A stretch of 64,000 nt of DNA from Kineosporia mesophila (GCF_021129235.1 NZ_JAJOMA010000010.1:62001-126000); one strand, 5' to 3'; positions 8,324 to 16,441 are shown, counted from the first letter of the stretch. Numbers and translations: made by a program. The notes: generated from the letters alone by a model not told the origin.

Positions 8324-8937
8324 GCACAGCCGACCTGGGTGAGCCGCTCACCCTGCGCCTGGTCCGGCACGCGAGCACCGCGGTCACCGGCCGGGTGCCC
8401 AGCGGTGGTGACGAGGTCGGCCCGCAGCTGAGCCCGTCGGGTCTCTCCGAGGCCCGGGCCCTGTCCCTGCCCTCCACCGGCGTCCTGCTGTCCTCGCCCA
8501 TGCTGCGGGCCCGGCAGACGGCCGAGGCGCTGGGCCTGCCGTCGCGGGTCGCGCCGGACTGGGCCGAGCTACGGCTGGGCGACTGGAACGGCCTGTCCTA
8601 CCGGGAGATCGCCGCCCGCTGGCCCCAGGAGTACGCGCAGTGGCGCGAGTCCGCAGCGGCGAGGCCCCCGGGGGGTGAGTCGGTGCTCGACCTGCAGAGC
8701 CGAATTGCGGACGCCGTGGCCCGGTTGCGCTCGGAGCACGCCGGCCGGTCGGTGGTCGTGGTCACGCACACCGGCCCGATCCGCGCCGCGGTCGCGAGCG
8801 CTCTCGACGCCGGCCCGGCCGCCTTCTGGCGCCTGCGCATCGACCCGGCCAGCGTCACAACCCTGAGGTACTGGGCGGACGGCGGGGTCGAGGTGGCAGC
8901 GGTGAACGCAGCCGCCACCCCCTTTCCTTCTCCGTGA
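8281..8937 (+). CDS. Histidine phosphatase family protein (CobC/phosphoglycerate-mutase-like)
   Basis: A histidine phosphatase of up to 218 residues. The catalytic phosphohistidine is H30 in L-V-R-H-A-S-T and the second active-site histidine is H163 in V-T-H-T-G-P. In the M. tuberculosis counterpart (Rv2228c) this domain is fused to an N-terminal RNase HI domain; here that domain is absent and the gene begins inside the zinc-ribbon gene. The only ATG/GTG/TTG in frame before the catalytic motif is the GTG at 8281, giving a 43-nt overlap; translation may be coupled. Possible substrates include alpha-ribazole phosphate or small phosphoesters; the sequence does not decide. Its stop codon lies inside the palindromic repeat at 8931. 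Confidence 0.87.
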   Translation: MQPDPGAHGGIRALSTADLGEPLTLRLVRHASTAVTGRVPSGGDEVGPQLSPSGLSEARALSLPSTGVLLSSPMLRARQTAEALGLPSRVAPDWAELRLGDWNGLSYREIAARWPQEYAQWRESAAARPPGGESVLDLQSRIADAVARLRSEHAGRSVVVVTHTGPIRAAVASALDAGPAAFWRLRIDPASVTTLRYWADGGVEVAAVNAAATPFPSP

Positions 8938-9017
8938 TCATGCAAAACCTCCCTGGAGTTCTAGAACTCTTACCGCCACAGTTCTAGAACGCCGGGGAGG
9001 TTCTGCATGATCACGGA
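8931..9017. repeat. Palindromic repeat family A, copy 1 (long hairpin)
   Basis: Two 38-nt arms that pair with only three mismatches flank an 11-nt loop. The arm begins TCCGTGATCATGCA and contains TTCTAGAA. The stop codon of the phosphatase gene is part of the left arm. Other copies lie at 13379, 14263, 23204 and 52139. It may serve as a terminator, but the sequence itself is shared between copies, not just the fold. Confidence 0.85.
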
Positions 9018-9116
9018 GGTTTGGGTGGGGTTCGACGAGGGCTCGGGGCCTTCGTTCCGGCGGGTTGATCACGCATGCGAATGGGTCCTGGTCTTATGGC
9101 TGTCAGGGGGCTGGGG

Positions 9117-9122
9117 TAGAAC
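9117..9122 (+). promoter_or_regulatory. -10 box (TAGAAC) of a leaderless transcript
   Basis: TAGAAC ends 7 nt before the GTG at 9130, the spacing seen at several other genes in this window. It supports the short start over an upstream in-frame codon inside the palindromic repeat. Confidence 0.45.
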
Positions 9123-9129
9123 TGGATCC

Positions 9130-9330
9130 GTGGCAGACGACGAGCGGCTCAGGTACAGGTTGCTGACCGGCCCCGACGACCGCTCGTTCTGCGAACGTGT
9201 CAGTGCGGCGCTGGCCGAGGGGTACGAGCTGTACGGTCCGCCCACCCTGACTTTCGACGGCGAGCGGGTGGTCGCCGGGCAGGCCGTGGTCCTGCCCGCA
9301 CCCGCCGTGGCCAACATCCAGGAGGCATGA
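9130..9330 (+). CDS. Small DUF1737-type protein
   Basis: A 66-residue soluble protein with the pattern of DUF1737 (Y-R-L-L-T-G-P-D near the N-terminus, G-Y-x-L-Y-G-P-P in the middle). No function is known. It is followed after 4 nt by the rhodanese gene and then by metZ, so a role with sulfur transfer is possible but only by context. The GTG start matches a leaderless -10 box; the frame extends further upstream but that part would run through the palindromic repeat. Confidence 0.75.
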   Translation: MADDERLRYRLLTGPDDRSFCERVSAALAEGYELYGPPTLTFDGERVVAGQAVVLPAPAVANIQEA

Positions 9331-9334
9331 CGAC

Positions 9335-9751
9335 ATGGCATACGCCGGTGATCTTTCCCCCGAGCAGGCCTGGGAGCTGGTGCAGTCGAACCCGGCCGCG
9401 GTGCTGGTCGACGTACGCACCCGCGCCGAGTGGTCGTACGTCGGGGTGCCCGATCTGACCGCCCTGGCCAAGGACGTGGCCCTGGTGGAGTGGACGACCT
9501 TCCCCGAGGGCGCGCGCAACGGGTCGTTCCTCGACCAGGTGGGTGCCGCCTCGGCCGACAAGTCCGCGCCGGTGCTGTTCCTGTGCCGGTCCGGGGTGCG
9601 GTCGGTGGCCGCCGCCGAGGCCGCCACGGCCGCCGGTTACACCGAGGCGTACAACATTCTGGAAGGCTTCGAGGGCCCGCCCGACGGCCAGAACCACCGG
9701 GGCAACTCGGCCGGCTGGAAGGTGCGGGGCCTGCCCTGGAAGCAGGGCTGA
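9335..9751 (+). CDS. Rhodanese-like sulfurtransferase
   Basis: A single-domain rhodanese of 138 residues. The active-site loop is F-L-C-R-S-G-V-R-S with the persulfide-forming cysteine at C84; V-L-V-D-V-R-T near residue 25 is the other family signature. It should carry sulfur as a cysteine persulfide. Its place 89 nt upstream of metZ suggests it supplies or handles sulfide for homocysteine synthesis. A GGAGG lies 8 nt before the ATG, at the end of the upstream gene. Confidence 0.92.
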   Translation: MAYAGDLSPEQAWELVQSNPAAVLVDVRTRAEWSYVGVPDLTALAKDVALVEWTTFPEGARNGSFLDQVGAASADKSAPVLFLCRSGVRSVAAAEAATAAGYTEAYNILEGFEGPPDGQNHRGNSAGWKVRGLPWKQG

Positions 9752-9840
9752 CCCGGCCGGTCCGAACCCGGCCACCCACGGCAACCCGGCGGATCCTCGC
9801 CGGGTGCGCAGAACGTCCACCATTTTCGAGAGACGAGCAG

Positions 9841-11043
9841 ATGACCAACGACACCCCCGATACTCCCGACACCCGCCGTCCCGCCACGCTCAGCGTGCGG
9901 GGTGGCCTCGTCCGGTCGAACTTCGCGGAGATGTCCGAGGCGCTGTTCCTGACGCAGGGCTACACCTACGAGTCGGCGGGGGAGGCCGAGTCCGCGTTCA
10001 AGGGCGAGCTCGACCACTTCGTCTACTCGCGCTACGGCAACCCCACGGTGTCGATGTTCGAGGAGCGCCTGCGGCTCATCGAGGGTGCCCCGGCGGCGTT
10101 CGCCACCGCCACCGGTATGTCCGCGGTGTTCAACGCCCTGGCCGCGCTGCTCGGTGCCGGTGACCGGATCGTGGCGTCGAAGGCGCTGTTCGGCTCGTGC
10201 TTCGTCATCCTCGACGAGATCCTGCCGCGCTGGGGTGTGGAGACCGTGTTCGTCGACGGTCCCGACCTGGCCCAGTGGGAGAAGGCGCTGAGCGTGCCCA
10301 CCCAGGCGGTGTTCTTCGAGTCGCCGTCCAACCCCTCGCAGGAGCTGGTCGACATCCGGGCCGTCAGCGAGCTGGCCCACGCGGCGGGCGCGAAGGTGGT
10401 GGTGGACAACGTGTTCGCCACCCCGCTGCTGCAGAAGCCGCTGGAGCTGGGCGCCGACATCGTCGTCTACTCGGCCACGAAGCACATCGACGGCCAGGGC
10501 CGCGTGCTCGGTGGGGCCATCCTCGGCCCGGAAGACTTCATCAACGAGAAGGTGCAGAACCTGATGCGCCACACGGGCCCCTCGATGAGCCCGTTCAACG
10601 CCTGGGTGCTGCTGAAGGGCCTGGAGACGCTGCGCCTGCGCGTCGATCACCAGTGCGTCTCGGCGCTGCGGATCGCGGAGTTCCTCGAGGGCGACTCCCG
10701 CGTCGGCCGGGTCACCTACCCGCACCTGCCCAGCCACCCGCAGTACGAGCTGGCGAAGACGCAGATGAGCGCCGGCGGCACGGTCGTCACCTTCGAGCTG
10801 GGGTCGGGTGAGGGCCGCAAGGACGCCGCGTTCGCCTTCCTCGACCGGCTCCAGATCGTCGACATCTCCAACAACCTGGGCGACTCCAAGTCGATGACCA
10901 CCCACCCGGCGACCACCACCCACCGCCGCCTCACCCCCGAGGCCCGCCTCGCCGCCGGCATCACCGACGGCACGGTGCGCATCTCGGTGGGCCTGGAAGA
11001 CATCGACGACCTGCTCGAAGACCTCGACCGCGCCCTGGGCTGA
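9841..11043 (+). CDS. metZ: O-succinylhomoserine sulfhydrylase
   Basis: A 400-residue PLP enzyme of the Cys/Met metabolism family, which makes homocysteine from an activated homoserine and sulfide. The PLP lysine is K214 in S-A-T-K-H-I-D-G-Q-G; other marks are S-R-Y-G-N-P-T (63-69) and the S-P-S-N-P block at 161-165. The motif S-A-T-K-H-I-D-G-Q-G-R-V and overall length fit MetZ rather than cystathionine gamma-synthase (MetB). The ATG at 9841 begins the conserved part; a longer frame upstream crosses the rhodanese gene and is not used. A GAGACGAG element gives modest ribosome binding. The gene is likely co-transcribed with the DUF1737 and rhodanese genes. Confidence 0.94.
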   Translation: MTNDTPDTPDTRRPATLSVRGGLVRSNFAEMSEALFLTQGYTYESAGEAESAFKGELDHFVYSRYGNPTVSMFEERLRLIEGAPAAFATATGMSAVFNALAALLGAGDRIVASKALFGSCFVILDEILPRWGVETVFVDGPDLAQWEKALSVPTQAVFFESPSNPSQELVDIRAVSELAHAAGAKVVVDNVFATPLLQKPLELGADIVVYSATKHIDGQGRVLGGAILGPEDFINEKVQNLMRHTGPSMSPFNAWVLLKGLETLRLRVDHQCVSALRIAEFLEGDSRVGRVTYPHLPSHPQYELAKTQMSAGGTVVTFELGSGEGRKDAAFAFLDRLQIVDISNNLGDSKSMTTHPATTTHRRLTPEARLAAGITDGTVRISVGLEDIDDLLEDLDRALG

Positions 11044-11072
11044 CCGGAACAGCGCTGACCGGCCCGGGCGGT

Positions 11073-11591
11073 TCAGTCCACGACGGCGGCGATTGCCTCG
11101 ATCTCCACGAGCTGATCGTCGTAGCCGAGCACCGTGACACCCATCAGGGTGCTCGGCACGTCGTGGTCGCCGAACGCATCGCGCACGACTTGCCACGCGG
11201 CCACCAGATCGGGCTGCCGTGACGACGCCACCAGCACCCGGGTGCTGATCACGTCGTGGAGCCGGGCCCCGGCGGCCGCCAGCGCCACGACCAGGTTCTG
11301 CAGGCAGACCGCGGCCTGCCCCGCGTGGTCACCGACGGCCGCGGTGGAGCCGTCGTCGTTCAGCGGACAGGACCCGGCCAGGAAGATCAGCCGGGCACCC
11401 GGGGGAGCGGTTGCGGCGTAGGCGTATTCGGCCACGTCGGACAGGGCGGGCGCACGGATCAGCTCGACGGCGGTGCGGCGACCGGAGGCCGGCTCGGGGT
11501 GTGGCGCGGAATTCGGCTCGGGGTATGGCGCGGAACTCGGCTCGGCGTGTGGCACAGACCTCGGCTCGGCATTCGGCGCTGAATCGGGCAT
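11073..11591 (-). CDS. RidA (YjgF/YER057c) family protein with N-terminal repeat tract
   Basis: A 172-residue protein. Residues from about 40 onward are a RidA fold, a family that hydrolyses reactive enamine/imine intermediates or acts in related chemistry; A-L-S-D-V-A-E-Y-A-Y and I-S-T-R-V-L-V are visible. Residues 1-36 are an added low-complexity tract of the octapeptide E-P-x-S-A-P-x-P, absent from ordinary RidA proteins of about 125-130 residues. The gene follows the decarboxylase by 10 nt and is probably in the same transcript, so it may clear imines made by the PLP enzyme (inference). An internal start after the repeat cannot be excluded, though no better one is evident. Confidence 0.85.
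   Translation of the reverse strand: MPDSAPNAEPRSVPHAEPSSAPYPEPNSAPHPEPASGRRTAVELIRAPALSDVAEYAYAATAPPGARLIFLAGSCPLNDDGSTAAVGDHAGQAAVCLQNLVVALAAAGARLHDVISTRVLVASSRQPDLVAAWQVVRDAFGDHDVPSTLMGVTVLGYDDQLVEIEAIAAVVD
11484..11591 (-). repeat. 24-bp tandem repeat coding for an octapeptide tract in the RidA gene
   Basis: About four imperfect 24-bp units encode E-P-x-S-[AV]-P-x-[AP] at the N-terminus of the RidA-like protein. It lies about 250 bp from the 18-bp repeat in the neighbouring decarboxylase gene. Confidence 0.75.
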
Positions 11592-11601
11592 GCCCTCATC
11601 A

Positions 11602-13362
11602 TCACCCGGCCGACAGGCTGACCGCCCGCTCGGCGGCCAGCTTCCTGGCGGCGGCCCAGACCGCCTCGACGTCCGGCCACTCGGTGGTCTCCACGCCGAT
11701 GGAGATCCGCACCATCCAGCGTCCGCCCACCACCGCGGGAGTCACCGTGCCCACGCCGCTGCGGTTGAGGGCATCGGCCCAGGCCAGGGTGTGCGCGTCC
11801 AGGGCCTCGCCGCTCAGGGGCCGACCCTCCAGGTTCCGGGGCTCGCCGACAGTGCTGGGCTCGCCGACAGTGCTGGGCTCGCCGACAGTGCTGGGCTCGC
11901 CGACAGTGCTGGGCTCGCCGACAGTGCTGGGCTCGCCGACAGTGCTGGGCTCGCTGACAGCGTCGGGCCCGGCAACGGCGTCGGATCCGGTCATGCTGTT
12001 GGGCCCGGCCATGCTGTCGAGTCCGGCCATGCTGTCGGACCCGGCCATCGTGCCGGGCCCAGCTGTGCTGCGGAGCCCACCCGCGTCCACCATCTGACTC
12101 GCCACCAGCGGTTCGTGCCGCACGCACACGGTCTGCAACTGCACCGGGGCCACCACGGTCCAGCCCGGTTCCGCCGAGACCAGCGCGGCCAGGCGGTGGG
12201 CATTGGCCAGGTCGCGGCGCAGGCGGTCCTGGATCGCGGCCACCCCGTCCAGCCGCAGGTGGAACCACAGCTTCAGGGCGCGAAAACGGCGGCCCAGCGG
12301 GATTCCCCAGTCACGGTACTCGGTCGCGACGCGCTCGCCCGGTACGGCGTTGCGCAGGAAGCTCGGGTTCGTCGACATCACCCGCACCAGCCGCTCGGGC
12401 TCGCGCACGTAGAGCAGCGAGGTATCGAGGATCGTGCCCATCCACTTGTGCGGGTTCCAGCCCAGGGAGTCGGCGGGCGGCACCACGACGCCGTCAGGGG
12501 TCGTGAAACCCTCGATCCCCTCGACGATCCAGCGGTACTCGGGCAGCAGCAGGGCCGATCCGGCCATCGCGGCGTCGACGTGCACCCAGATGCCGTACCC
12601 GGCGGCAATCTCCAGGATCTCGGCGAGCGGGTCGAAAGCCGTTGTCGCCGTAGTGCCGAGGCTGACCACGATCGCTGCTGGTACGCGTCCTTCATGGACG
12701 TCTTTCTCGATCGCCGCGCGCAGCAAGGCGGTGTCGAGAGCAAAGGACGAGCCGGTCGGGATACTGCGGATGTTGTCCCGACCGAAACCGGCCAGCAGAG
12801 CGGCTTTCGGAATGGCCGAGTGGGCGTGCTCGGACGCGTACACGGTCAGCGGGGCGGGCAGCGACTGCATCCCGCCCCGCTCGCTCACGTAGTCGGCGGC
12901 GCGCTCGCGGGCGGCCAGCAGCGCGACCAGGCAACCGGTCGACGCGGTGTCCTGGATGACGCCCTTCCAGCCCTCGGAAAGGCCGGTGAGCCGCCGCATC
13001 CAGTCGCAGACCACCTCTTCCAGCTCGGTCAGCGCGGGCGCCGACTGCCAGGAGATGCCCAGCGCCCCGATGCCCGACGCGGCGATGTCCCCGAGAACCG
13101 ATGCGAGAGAGGCATTCGAGGGGAACCAGCCGGTGTGCCGCGGGTGCTGCACCATCATCAGGCCGGGCACGATGATCTCGTCGAGATCCTTGAGCAGCGA
13201 GTCGATCCCGACCGGTTCCGCAGGAGGTGTCGAGGGCAGCGCGTCCGTCACCTCACCCGGCGTCACCTGCGCCTGCACCGGTAGATCGGGGATGCGGGTG
13301 CGGTAGTCGGCGATCCAGTCGATCAGCTCGTGGCCGGCGGTCCGGAACTCCTCGGGGTTCAT
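11602..13362 (-). CDS. PLP-dependent group II decarboxylase (aromatic-L-amino-acid decarboxylase-like) with repeat insert
   Basis: A 586-residue PLP decarboxylase of the aromatic amino acid/DOPA/tyrosine decarboxylase family. The catalytic lysine is K306 in N-P-H-K-W-M-G; H179 in S-E-H-A-H-S and D263 in H-V-D-A-A-M-A-G are the cofactor contacts. N-terminal helices (G-H-E-L-I-D-W-I near residue 10) fit the AADC type rather than glutamate decarboxylase. The usual length is about 470-490; the excess is an in-frame insert at residues 431-510 made of hexapeptide units in the C-terminal domain. A GAGGAG sits 8 nt before the ATG. The RidA gene follows at 10 nt. The amine product cannot be deduced from sequence. 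Confidence 0.9.
   Translation of the reverse strand: MNPEEFRTAGHELIDWIADYRTRIPDLPVQAQVTPGEVTDALPSTPPAEPVGIDSLLKDLDEIIVPGLMMVQHPRHTGWFPSNASLASVLGDIAASGIGALGISWQSAPALTELEEVVCDWMRRLTGLSEGWKGVIQDTASTGCLVALLAARERAADYVSERGGMQSLPAPLTVYASEHAHSAIPKAALLAGFGRDNIRSIPTGSSFALDTALLRAAIEKDVHEGRVPAAIVVSLGTTATTAFDPLAEILEIAAGYGIWVHVDAAMAGSALLLPEYRWIVEGIEGFTTPDGVVVPPADSLGWNPHKWMGTILDTSLLYVREPERLVRVMSTNPSFLRNAVPGERVATEYRDWGIPLGRRFRALKLWFHLRLDGVAAIQDRLRRDLANAHRLAALVSAEPGWTVVAPVQLQTVCVRHEPLVASQMVDAGGLRSTAGPGTMAGSDSMAGLDSMAGPNSMTGSDAVAGPDAVSEPSTVGEPSTVGEPSTVGEPSTVGEPSTVGEPSTVGEPRNLEGRPLSGEALDAHTLAWADALNRSGVGTVTPAVVGGRWMVRISIGVETTEWPDVEAVWAAARKLAAERAVSLSAG
11833..12072 (-). repeat. 18-bp minisatellite inside the decarboxylase gene (hexapeptide tract)
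   Basis: Thirteen consecutive 18-bp units keep the reading frame. The first group reads A-G-[SPL]-[DN]-[SA]-[MV], the second is six near-identical copies of [GS]-E-P-S-T-V (nt 11842-11955), which at DNA level are almost perfect tandem copies. The near-identity points to recent expansion, or to length variation between isolates. Confidence 0.92.
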
Positions 13363-13378
13363 GGGGCATCTCCTCGTT

Positions 13379-13422
13379 CGTGATCAGGCCAGGATTCCCC
13401 GGGGAGGTTCTGCATGATCACG
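13379..13422. repeat. Palindromic repeat family A, copy 2 (degenerate left arm)
   Basis: The right arm GGGGAGGTTCTGCATGATCA matches copy 1 closely; the left arm keeps CGTGATCA and CCCC but has diverged between. It lies in the 82-nt gap between yaaA (downstream end) and the decarboxylase start, both on the minus strand. Confidence 0.75.
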
Positions 13423-13444
13423 GGGACGGGTAGGGGGACACGGG

Positions 13445-14233
13445 TCAGCCGCGCAGGATCACGTCGAGCGTCCAGGGGGCGCCGGGCCGGGCGGGTTCGG
13501 TCAGCTCCGCCGGCCAGCGTCCGCCGACGACTTCCTGCAGCTCGGGCGCCGACCGCGGATCGGCGTCCTGTTCCAGCAGGTACCGGGTGACCTCGCCGCG
13601 GGTGTGCTTGGCCAGGTGACTCACCACCGAGCGCCTGCCGTCGGTCTCGCGCAGCACCCGCACGGCGACGGTACGCGCCGCCACGTCGGTGGGGAACGAC
13701 GAGACCGGGGCGGCGGCCACGTAAGGACCGGACCGGCAGTCGACGATCACGCCGCGCTTCCCGGCGGCCGCGGCCAGCACCCCGGGCAGCTCACTGCGCC
13801 AGTGCCGGGCCAGCGGGCCGAGGGTGGGGAGTTCACCGTCCATCGACAGCCGGTACGAGGGCACCTTGTCGCCGGGGCGCAGGGCTCCCCACAGCGCCGA
13901 GATGACGAGCACCCGCTTGTTGCCCCGCCGTCGGGCCTCGGTGGAGAGCGTGGCCCAGTCCAGGGCGTCATAGAGGACGCCGGTGTAGACCTGGTGGGCC
14001 GGCCGGGCCGGGGCGGTGTGCAGCGTGAGGTTACGCGCCACCTCGTCGGCGAGGGATGCACCCACCCCGAGCCGTTCGAGGGCGTCCGGGCGGGCGCTGA
14101 CCTCGGTGAGCGCCTCCAGCACCTGCTTGCGCAGATCGGTCAGCTCGGGGAACGACAGCTGGTCGACCGCGACGGCCGTACCCCGTTTCGGGGGAACGGC
14201 CTTGGACTCCGAGGGGGGTAGCAAGACGAGCAC
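13445..14233 (-). CDS. yaaA: Peroxide stress protein YaaA (DUF328)
   Basis: A 262-residue YaaA/UPF0246 protein. The signature N-terminus L-V-L-L-P-P-S-E-S-K is present, as are N-L-T-L-H-T, V-Y-x-G-V-L-Y-D-A-L and the central W-G-A-L-R-P-G-D block. In E. coli YaaA lowers intracellular free iron during peroxide stress; DNA binding through a helix-hairpin-helix-like motif has been reported. Here it stands alone between two repeat elements of family A. The GTG start at 14233 lies 6 nt from a -10-like TAAACT and has no ribosome-binding site, so the message may be leaderless. Confidence 0.92.
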   Translation of the reverse strand: MLVLLPPSESKAVPPKRGTAVAVDQLSFPELTDLRKQVLEALTEVSARPDALERLGVGASLADEVARNLTLHTAPARPAHQVYTGVLYDALDWATLSTEARRRGNKRVLVISALWGALRPGDKVPSYRLSMDGELPTLGPLARHWRSELPGVLAAAAGKRGVIVDCRSGPYVAAAPVSSFPTDVAARTVAVRVLRETDGRRSVVSHLAKHTRGEVTRYLLEQDADPRSAPELQEVVGGRWPAELTEPARPGAPWTLDVILRG

Positions 14234-14239
14234 GCCGGG

Positions 14240-14245
14240 AGTTTA
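14240..14245 (-). promoter_or_regulatory. -10 box (TAAACT) of leaderless yaaA
   Basis: On the minus strand TAAACT is followed by 6 nt and the GTG start codon. Family A copy 3 begins 18 bp further upstream. Confidence 0.5.
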
Positions 14246-14262
14246 CGTCGTCCGCAACCAAC

Positions 14263-14310
14263 GTCGTGATCATGCAAACTCTCCCCGGGGAAAGTTTGCA
14301 TGATCACGAC
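14263..14310. repeat. Palindromic repeat family A, copy 3
   Basis: A 48-bp palindrome with a single mismatch and no loop (centre between 14286 and 14287). The arm starts GTCGTGATCATGCAAACT. It lies between the 5'-nucleotidase end (6 nt away) and the yaaA promoter. Confidence 0.88.
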
Positions 14311-14315
14311 AGGGT

Positions 14316-16076
14316 TCACAGCGACTTGATCCGGGTGCCGTGCGGCAGGCCCAGGTTCGGGTGCTTCTTCAGGTACTGCGCCAGGGCGTCGCGCTCGAGG
14401 ATCCCGGTGACCTTGTTCGTGCCGTCCTTGAAGCCCTTCAGGCTGCTACCGCCGTTGGAGAAGAAGTCGATGGTCGTGACCCGGTACTTCTTCGCCGCGT
14501 ACATGCGCTTGCCGCCCAGGCGCATGTCGCGGATCCGGATCATGTGCCCGCACTTCTTGTCCATGTCGAAGCTGTAGTAGAAGCTCTTGCTCACCTCGAT
14601 GGGCATGCGGTTGTCGTTGTCCACCGCGGCTTCCTGGCAGAACGTGCTCTCCAGCATGGCGTCGATCTGGGTGCCGGTCATGGTCATCGTGACCAGGTGG
14701 AACCCGAACGGCTGGGCGTCGTAGACCTGGCCGTAGGTGACCTTGCCCTTCTCCAGGTTCATCCGGGCCAGGCCGCGGTTGATGATCGAGATCTGCGCCC
14801 CGCCCTTGGACTTCGGCTTCGTGGCGGCCAGCTGGGCGTCGGCGATGGTGCGGCCCAGGTACGACTCACCGTTGCGGGTCAGGGTGCGGTTGAGGTCCTG
14901 CTTGAGCGTCGTGACCTTCTTCGCCGCGATCTTGTCGGTGGCCTTCTGGTAGCGGTTCACCACCGTGCGCACGGTCTTGTTGCTCGTGCCCGAGTGGCTG
15001 ATCACCACGTTCCCCGCGCTGATCTTCGTGACCTGGTGCGTGGTCGTGTTCATCGTGACCTTGATCTTGGTCAGCAGCCGCCCGTACGACGCCGCGCTGG
15101 TCAGCAGGGTGCCGTTGACCTTGCAGATGAAGGCCTGGTGGGTGTGGGCGCTGAGCACGGCGTCCACCGAGCCCGCGACCTGCTTCGTCAGGTCCTTCAC
15201 CGGGCCGGCCAGGTTCACGCAGGAGTTGATCGGGCTGCGGGGCGTCGGGTCGGCGCCGTTGTGGGTCATGGCGATCACCGCGTCCACGCCCTGGGCCCGC
15301 AGCTGCCTGGCCAGCTTCTTGATCACCGGGGCCTCGGCGACGAACTTCACGTCTTTGATGCCGGCCTTGTCGACCAGGTCGACCGTGTCGGGGGTGACCG
15401 TGCCGATGATGCCGATCTTCGCCCCGCCCACCTTCTTGATCACGTAGCCCGGCAGCATCGACTTACCGGTCTTGCGGCTGATCACGTTGGCCGCGAGCAT
15501 GTCGAACGAGGCGCCCTTGAACTTCGGCGACACGGGGGAGCAGCCGTCGGTCGGGTGGCAGCCGCCGTTCACGATGCGGCGCAGCTCGGCCGTGCCCTCG
15601 TCGAACTCGTGGTTACCCACCACGGCGACGTCGACGAACTTGTTCATCGACTCGATCGTGCCCTCGTCGTGGTAATACCCCGAGATCAGCGGGCTGCCAC
15701 CGATCTGGTCACCGACCGACAGCACCAGCGAGTTCGGGTTGTCCTTCTTCGCCTTCGCGATCTTCGCGGCCAGCCAGGCCACCCCGCCCGCGGTGACGTA
15801 GCCCGCGCCCTTCGAGGTGGAGGTCTTCGCGCTGATCGACAGGCCGTCCGAGGTCATGTGGCCGTGCAGGTCGTTGAACGCCAGCAGCTGGGCGGTCACG
15901 GTCTTCGCCGCGGCCTTCGCCGGGATGGTGGACGTCGTACTCGCCGGCGCGGAAACCGTCGCGTGGGCGGTGGTCGTCGCCCAGGTGGTGATCCCGATCG
16001 TCGCCGCCACGCTCAGCACGACGCCCATCCTCACCCGTCGGCCCTTACCGCCCGCCGCCCCGTCTGAAGCAGTCAT
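14316..16076 (-). CDS. Secreted bifunctional 5'-nucleotidase / metallophosphatase (UshA-like)
   Basis: A 586-residue exported enzyme. A signal peptide covers residues 1-42 (basic start, hydrophobic core, T-A-H-A cleavage region). The metallophosphoesterase domain has F-N-D-L-H-G-H, S-V-G-D-Q-I-G, V-V-G-N-H-E-F-D and S-A-H-T-H-Q, the dimetal ligands of the family; a 5'-nucleotidase C-terminal domain with a substrate-binding F-G-F block follows after about residue 370. It should release phosphate and nucleosides from extracellular nucleotides. No LPXTG or lipobox is seen. The ATG at 16076 is chosen because GGAGG stands 8 nt before it and a signal peptide follows directly; the frame is open further upstream but without these features. 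Confidence 0.92.
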   Translation of the reverse strand: MTASDGAAGGKGRRVRMGVVLSVAATIGITTWATTTAHATVSAPASTTSTIPAKAAAKTVTAQLLAFNDLHGHMTSDGLSISAKTSTSKGAGYVTAGGVAWLAAKIAKAKKDNPNSLVLSVGDQIGGSPLISGYYHDEGTIESMNKFVDVAVVGNHEFDEGTAELRRIVNGGCHPTDGCSPVSPKFKGASFDMLAANVISRKTGKSMLPGYVIKKVGGAKIGIIGTVTPDTVDLVDKAGIKDVKFVAEAPVIKKLARQLRAQGVDAVIAMTHNGADPTPRSPINSCVNLAGPVKDLTKQVAGSVDAVLSAHTHQAFICKVNGTLLTSAASYGRLLTKIKVTMNTTTHQVTKISAGNVVISHSGTSNKTVRTVVNRYQKATDKIAAKKVTTLKQDLNRTLTRNGESYLGRTIADAQLAATKPKSKGGAQISIINRGLARMNLEKGKVTYGQVYDAQPFGFHLVTMTMTGTQIDAMLESTFCQEAAVDNDNRMPIEVSKSFYYSFDMDKKCGHMIRIRDMRLGGKRMYAAKKYRVTTIDFFSNGGSSLKGFKDGTNKVTGILERDALAQYLKKHPNLGLPHGTRIKSL

Positions 16077-16435
16077 GTCCCGTACCTCCGCGCAGCTCGT
16101 CAGGGAGGGAGCGGTCCACCCGGACGCACCCCCGTCCCACCAAGCTTGTCCAAGTCCGTTAAGCGCCGGGTGAACGAACGTGTGCAGTGAGCGACCAGTA
16201 GGCGAAGGGAAGGATGAGGTGGTTAAGGGACAAATGACGCGTGGGGCAGCAATGACGGGAGAGAGGCCGCGAGATGAACGAGGCTCCGGGCCGGAGGACG
16301 CGGGTGAGCGCCGGGGATGTCCGGGGACAGTGGCGGTGGGGTGGCGGGACGATCGGATCGTGTGCGGTTGTCGCGGTGACGGCGCAATGAAGGCACGAAC
16401 CGGTGGGGGTTGCGCCGGGTCGACAACGCAGGCCC
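16077..16435. other. Intergenic region between the 5'-nucleotidase and rnpB promoters
   Basis: About 360 nt without a supported gene. It must hold the minus-strand promoter of the 5'-nucleotidase gene and the upstream part of the rnpB promoter. No repeats or clear operators were found. Confidence 0.6.
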
Positions 16436-16441
16436 TAGGAT
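16436..16441 (+). promoter_or_regulatory. Probable rnpB -10 box (TAGGAT)
   Basis: TAGGAT lies 6 nt upstream of the predicted 5' end of RNase P RNA. TTGCGC at 16410-16415 is a possible -35 with a 20-nt spacer. Confidence 0.5.

Noticed and set aside
8931-9017. Insertion-sequence end or att site
   Set aside because: No transposase or integrase is nearby and no target-site duplication was seen; it is listed as a repeat instead.
9007-9129. Longer start for the DUF1737 gene
   Set aside because: Would put the N-terminus inside the palindromic repeat and upstream of the leaderless -10 box; the extra part is not conserved in pattern.
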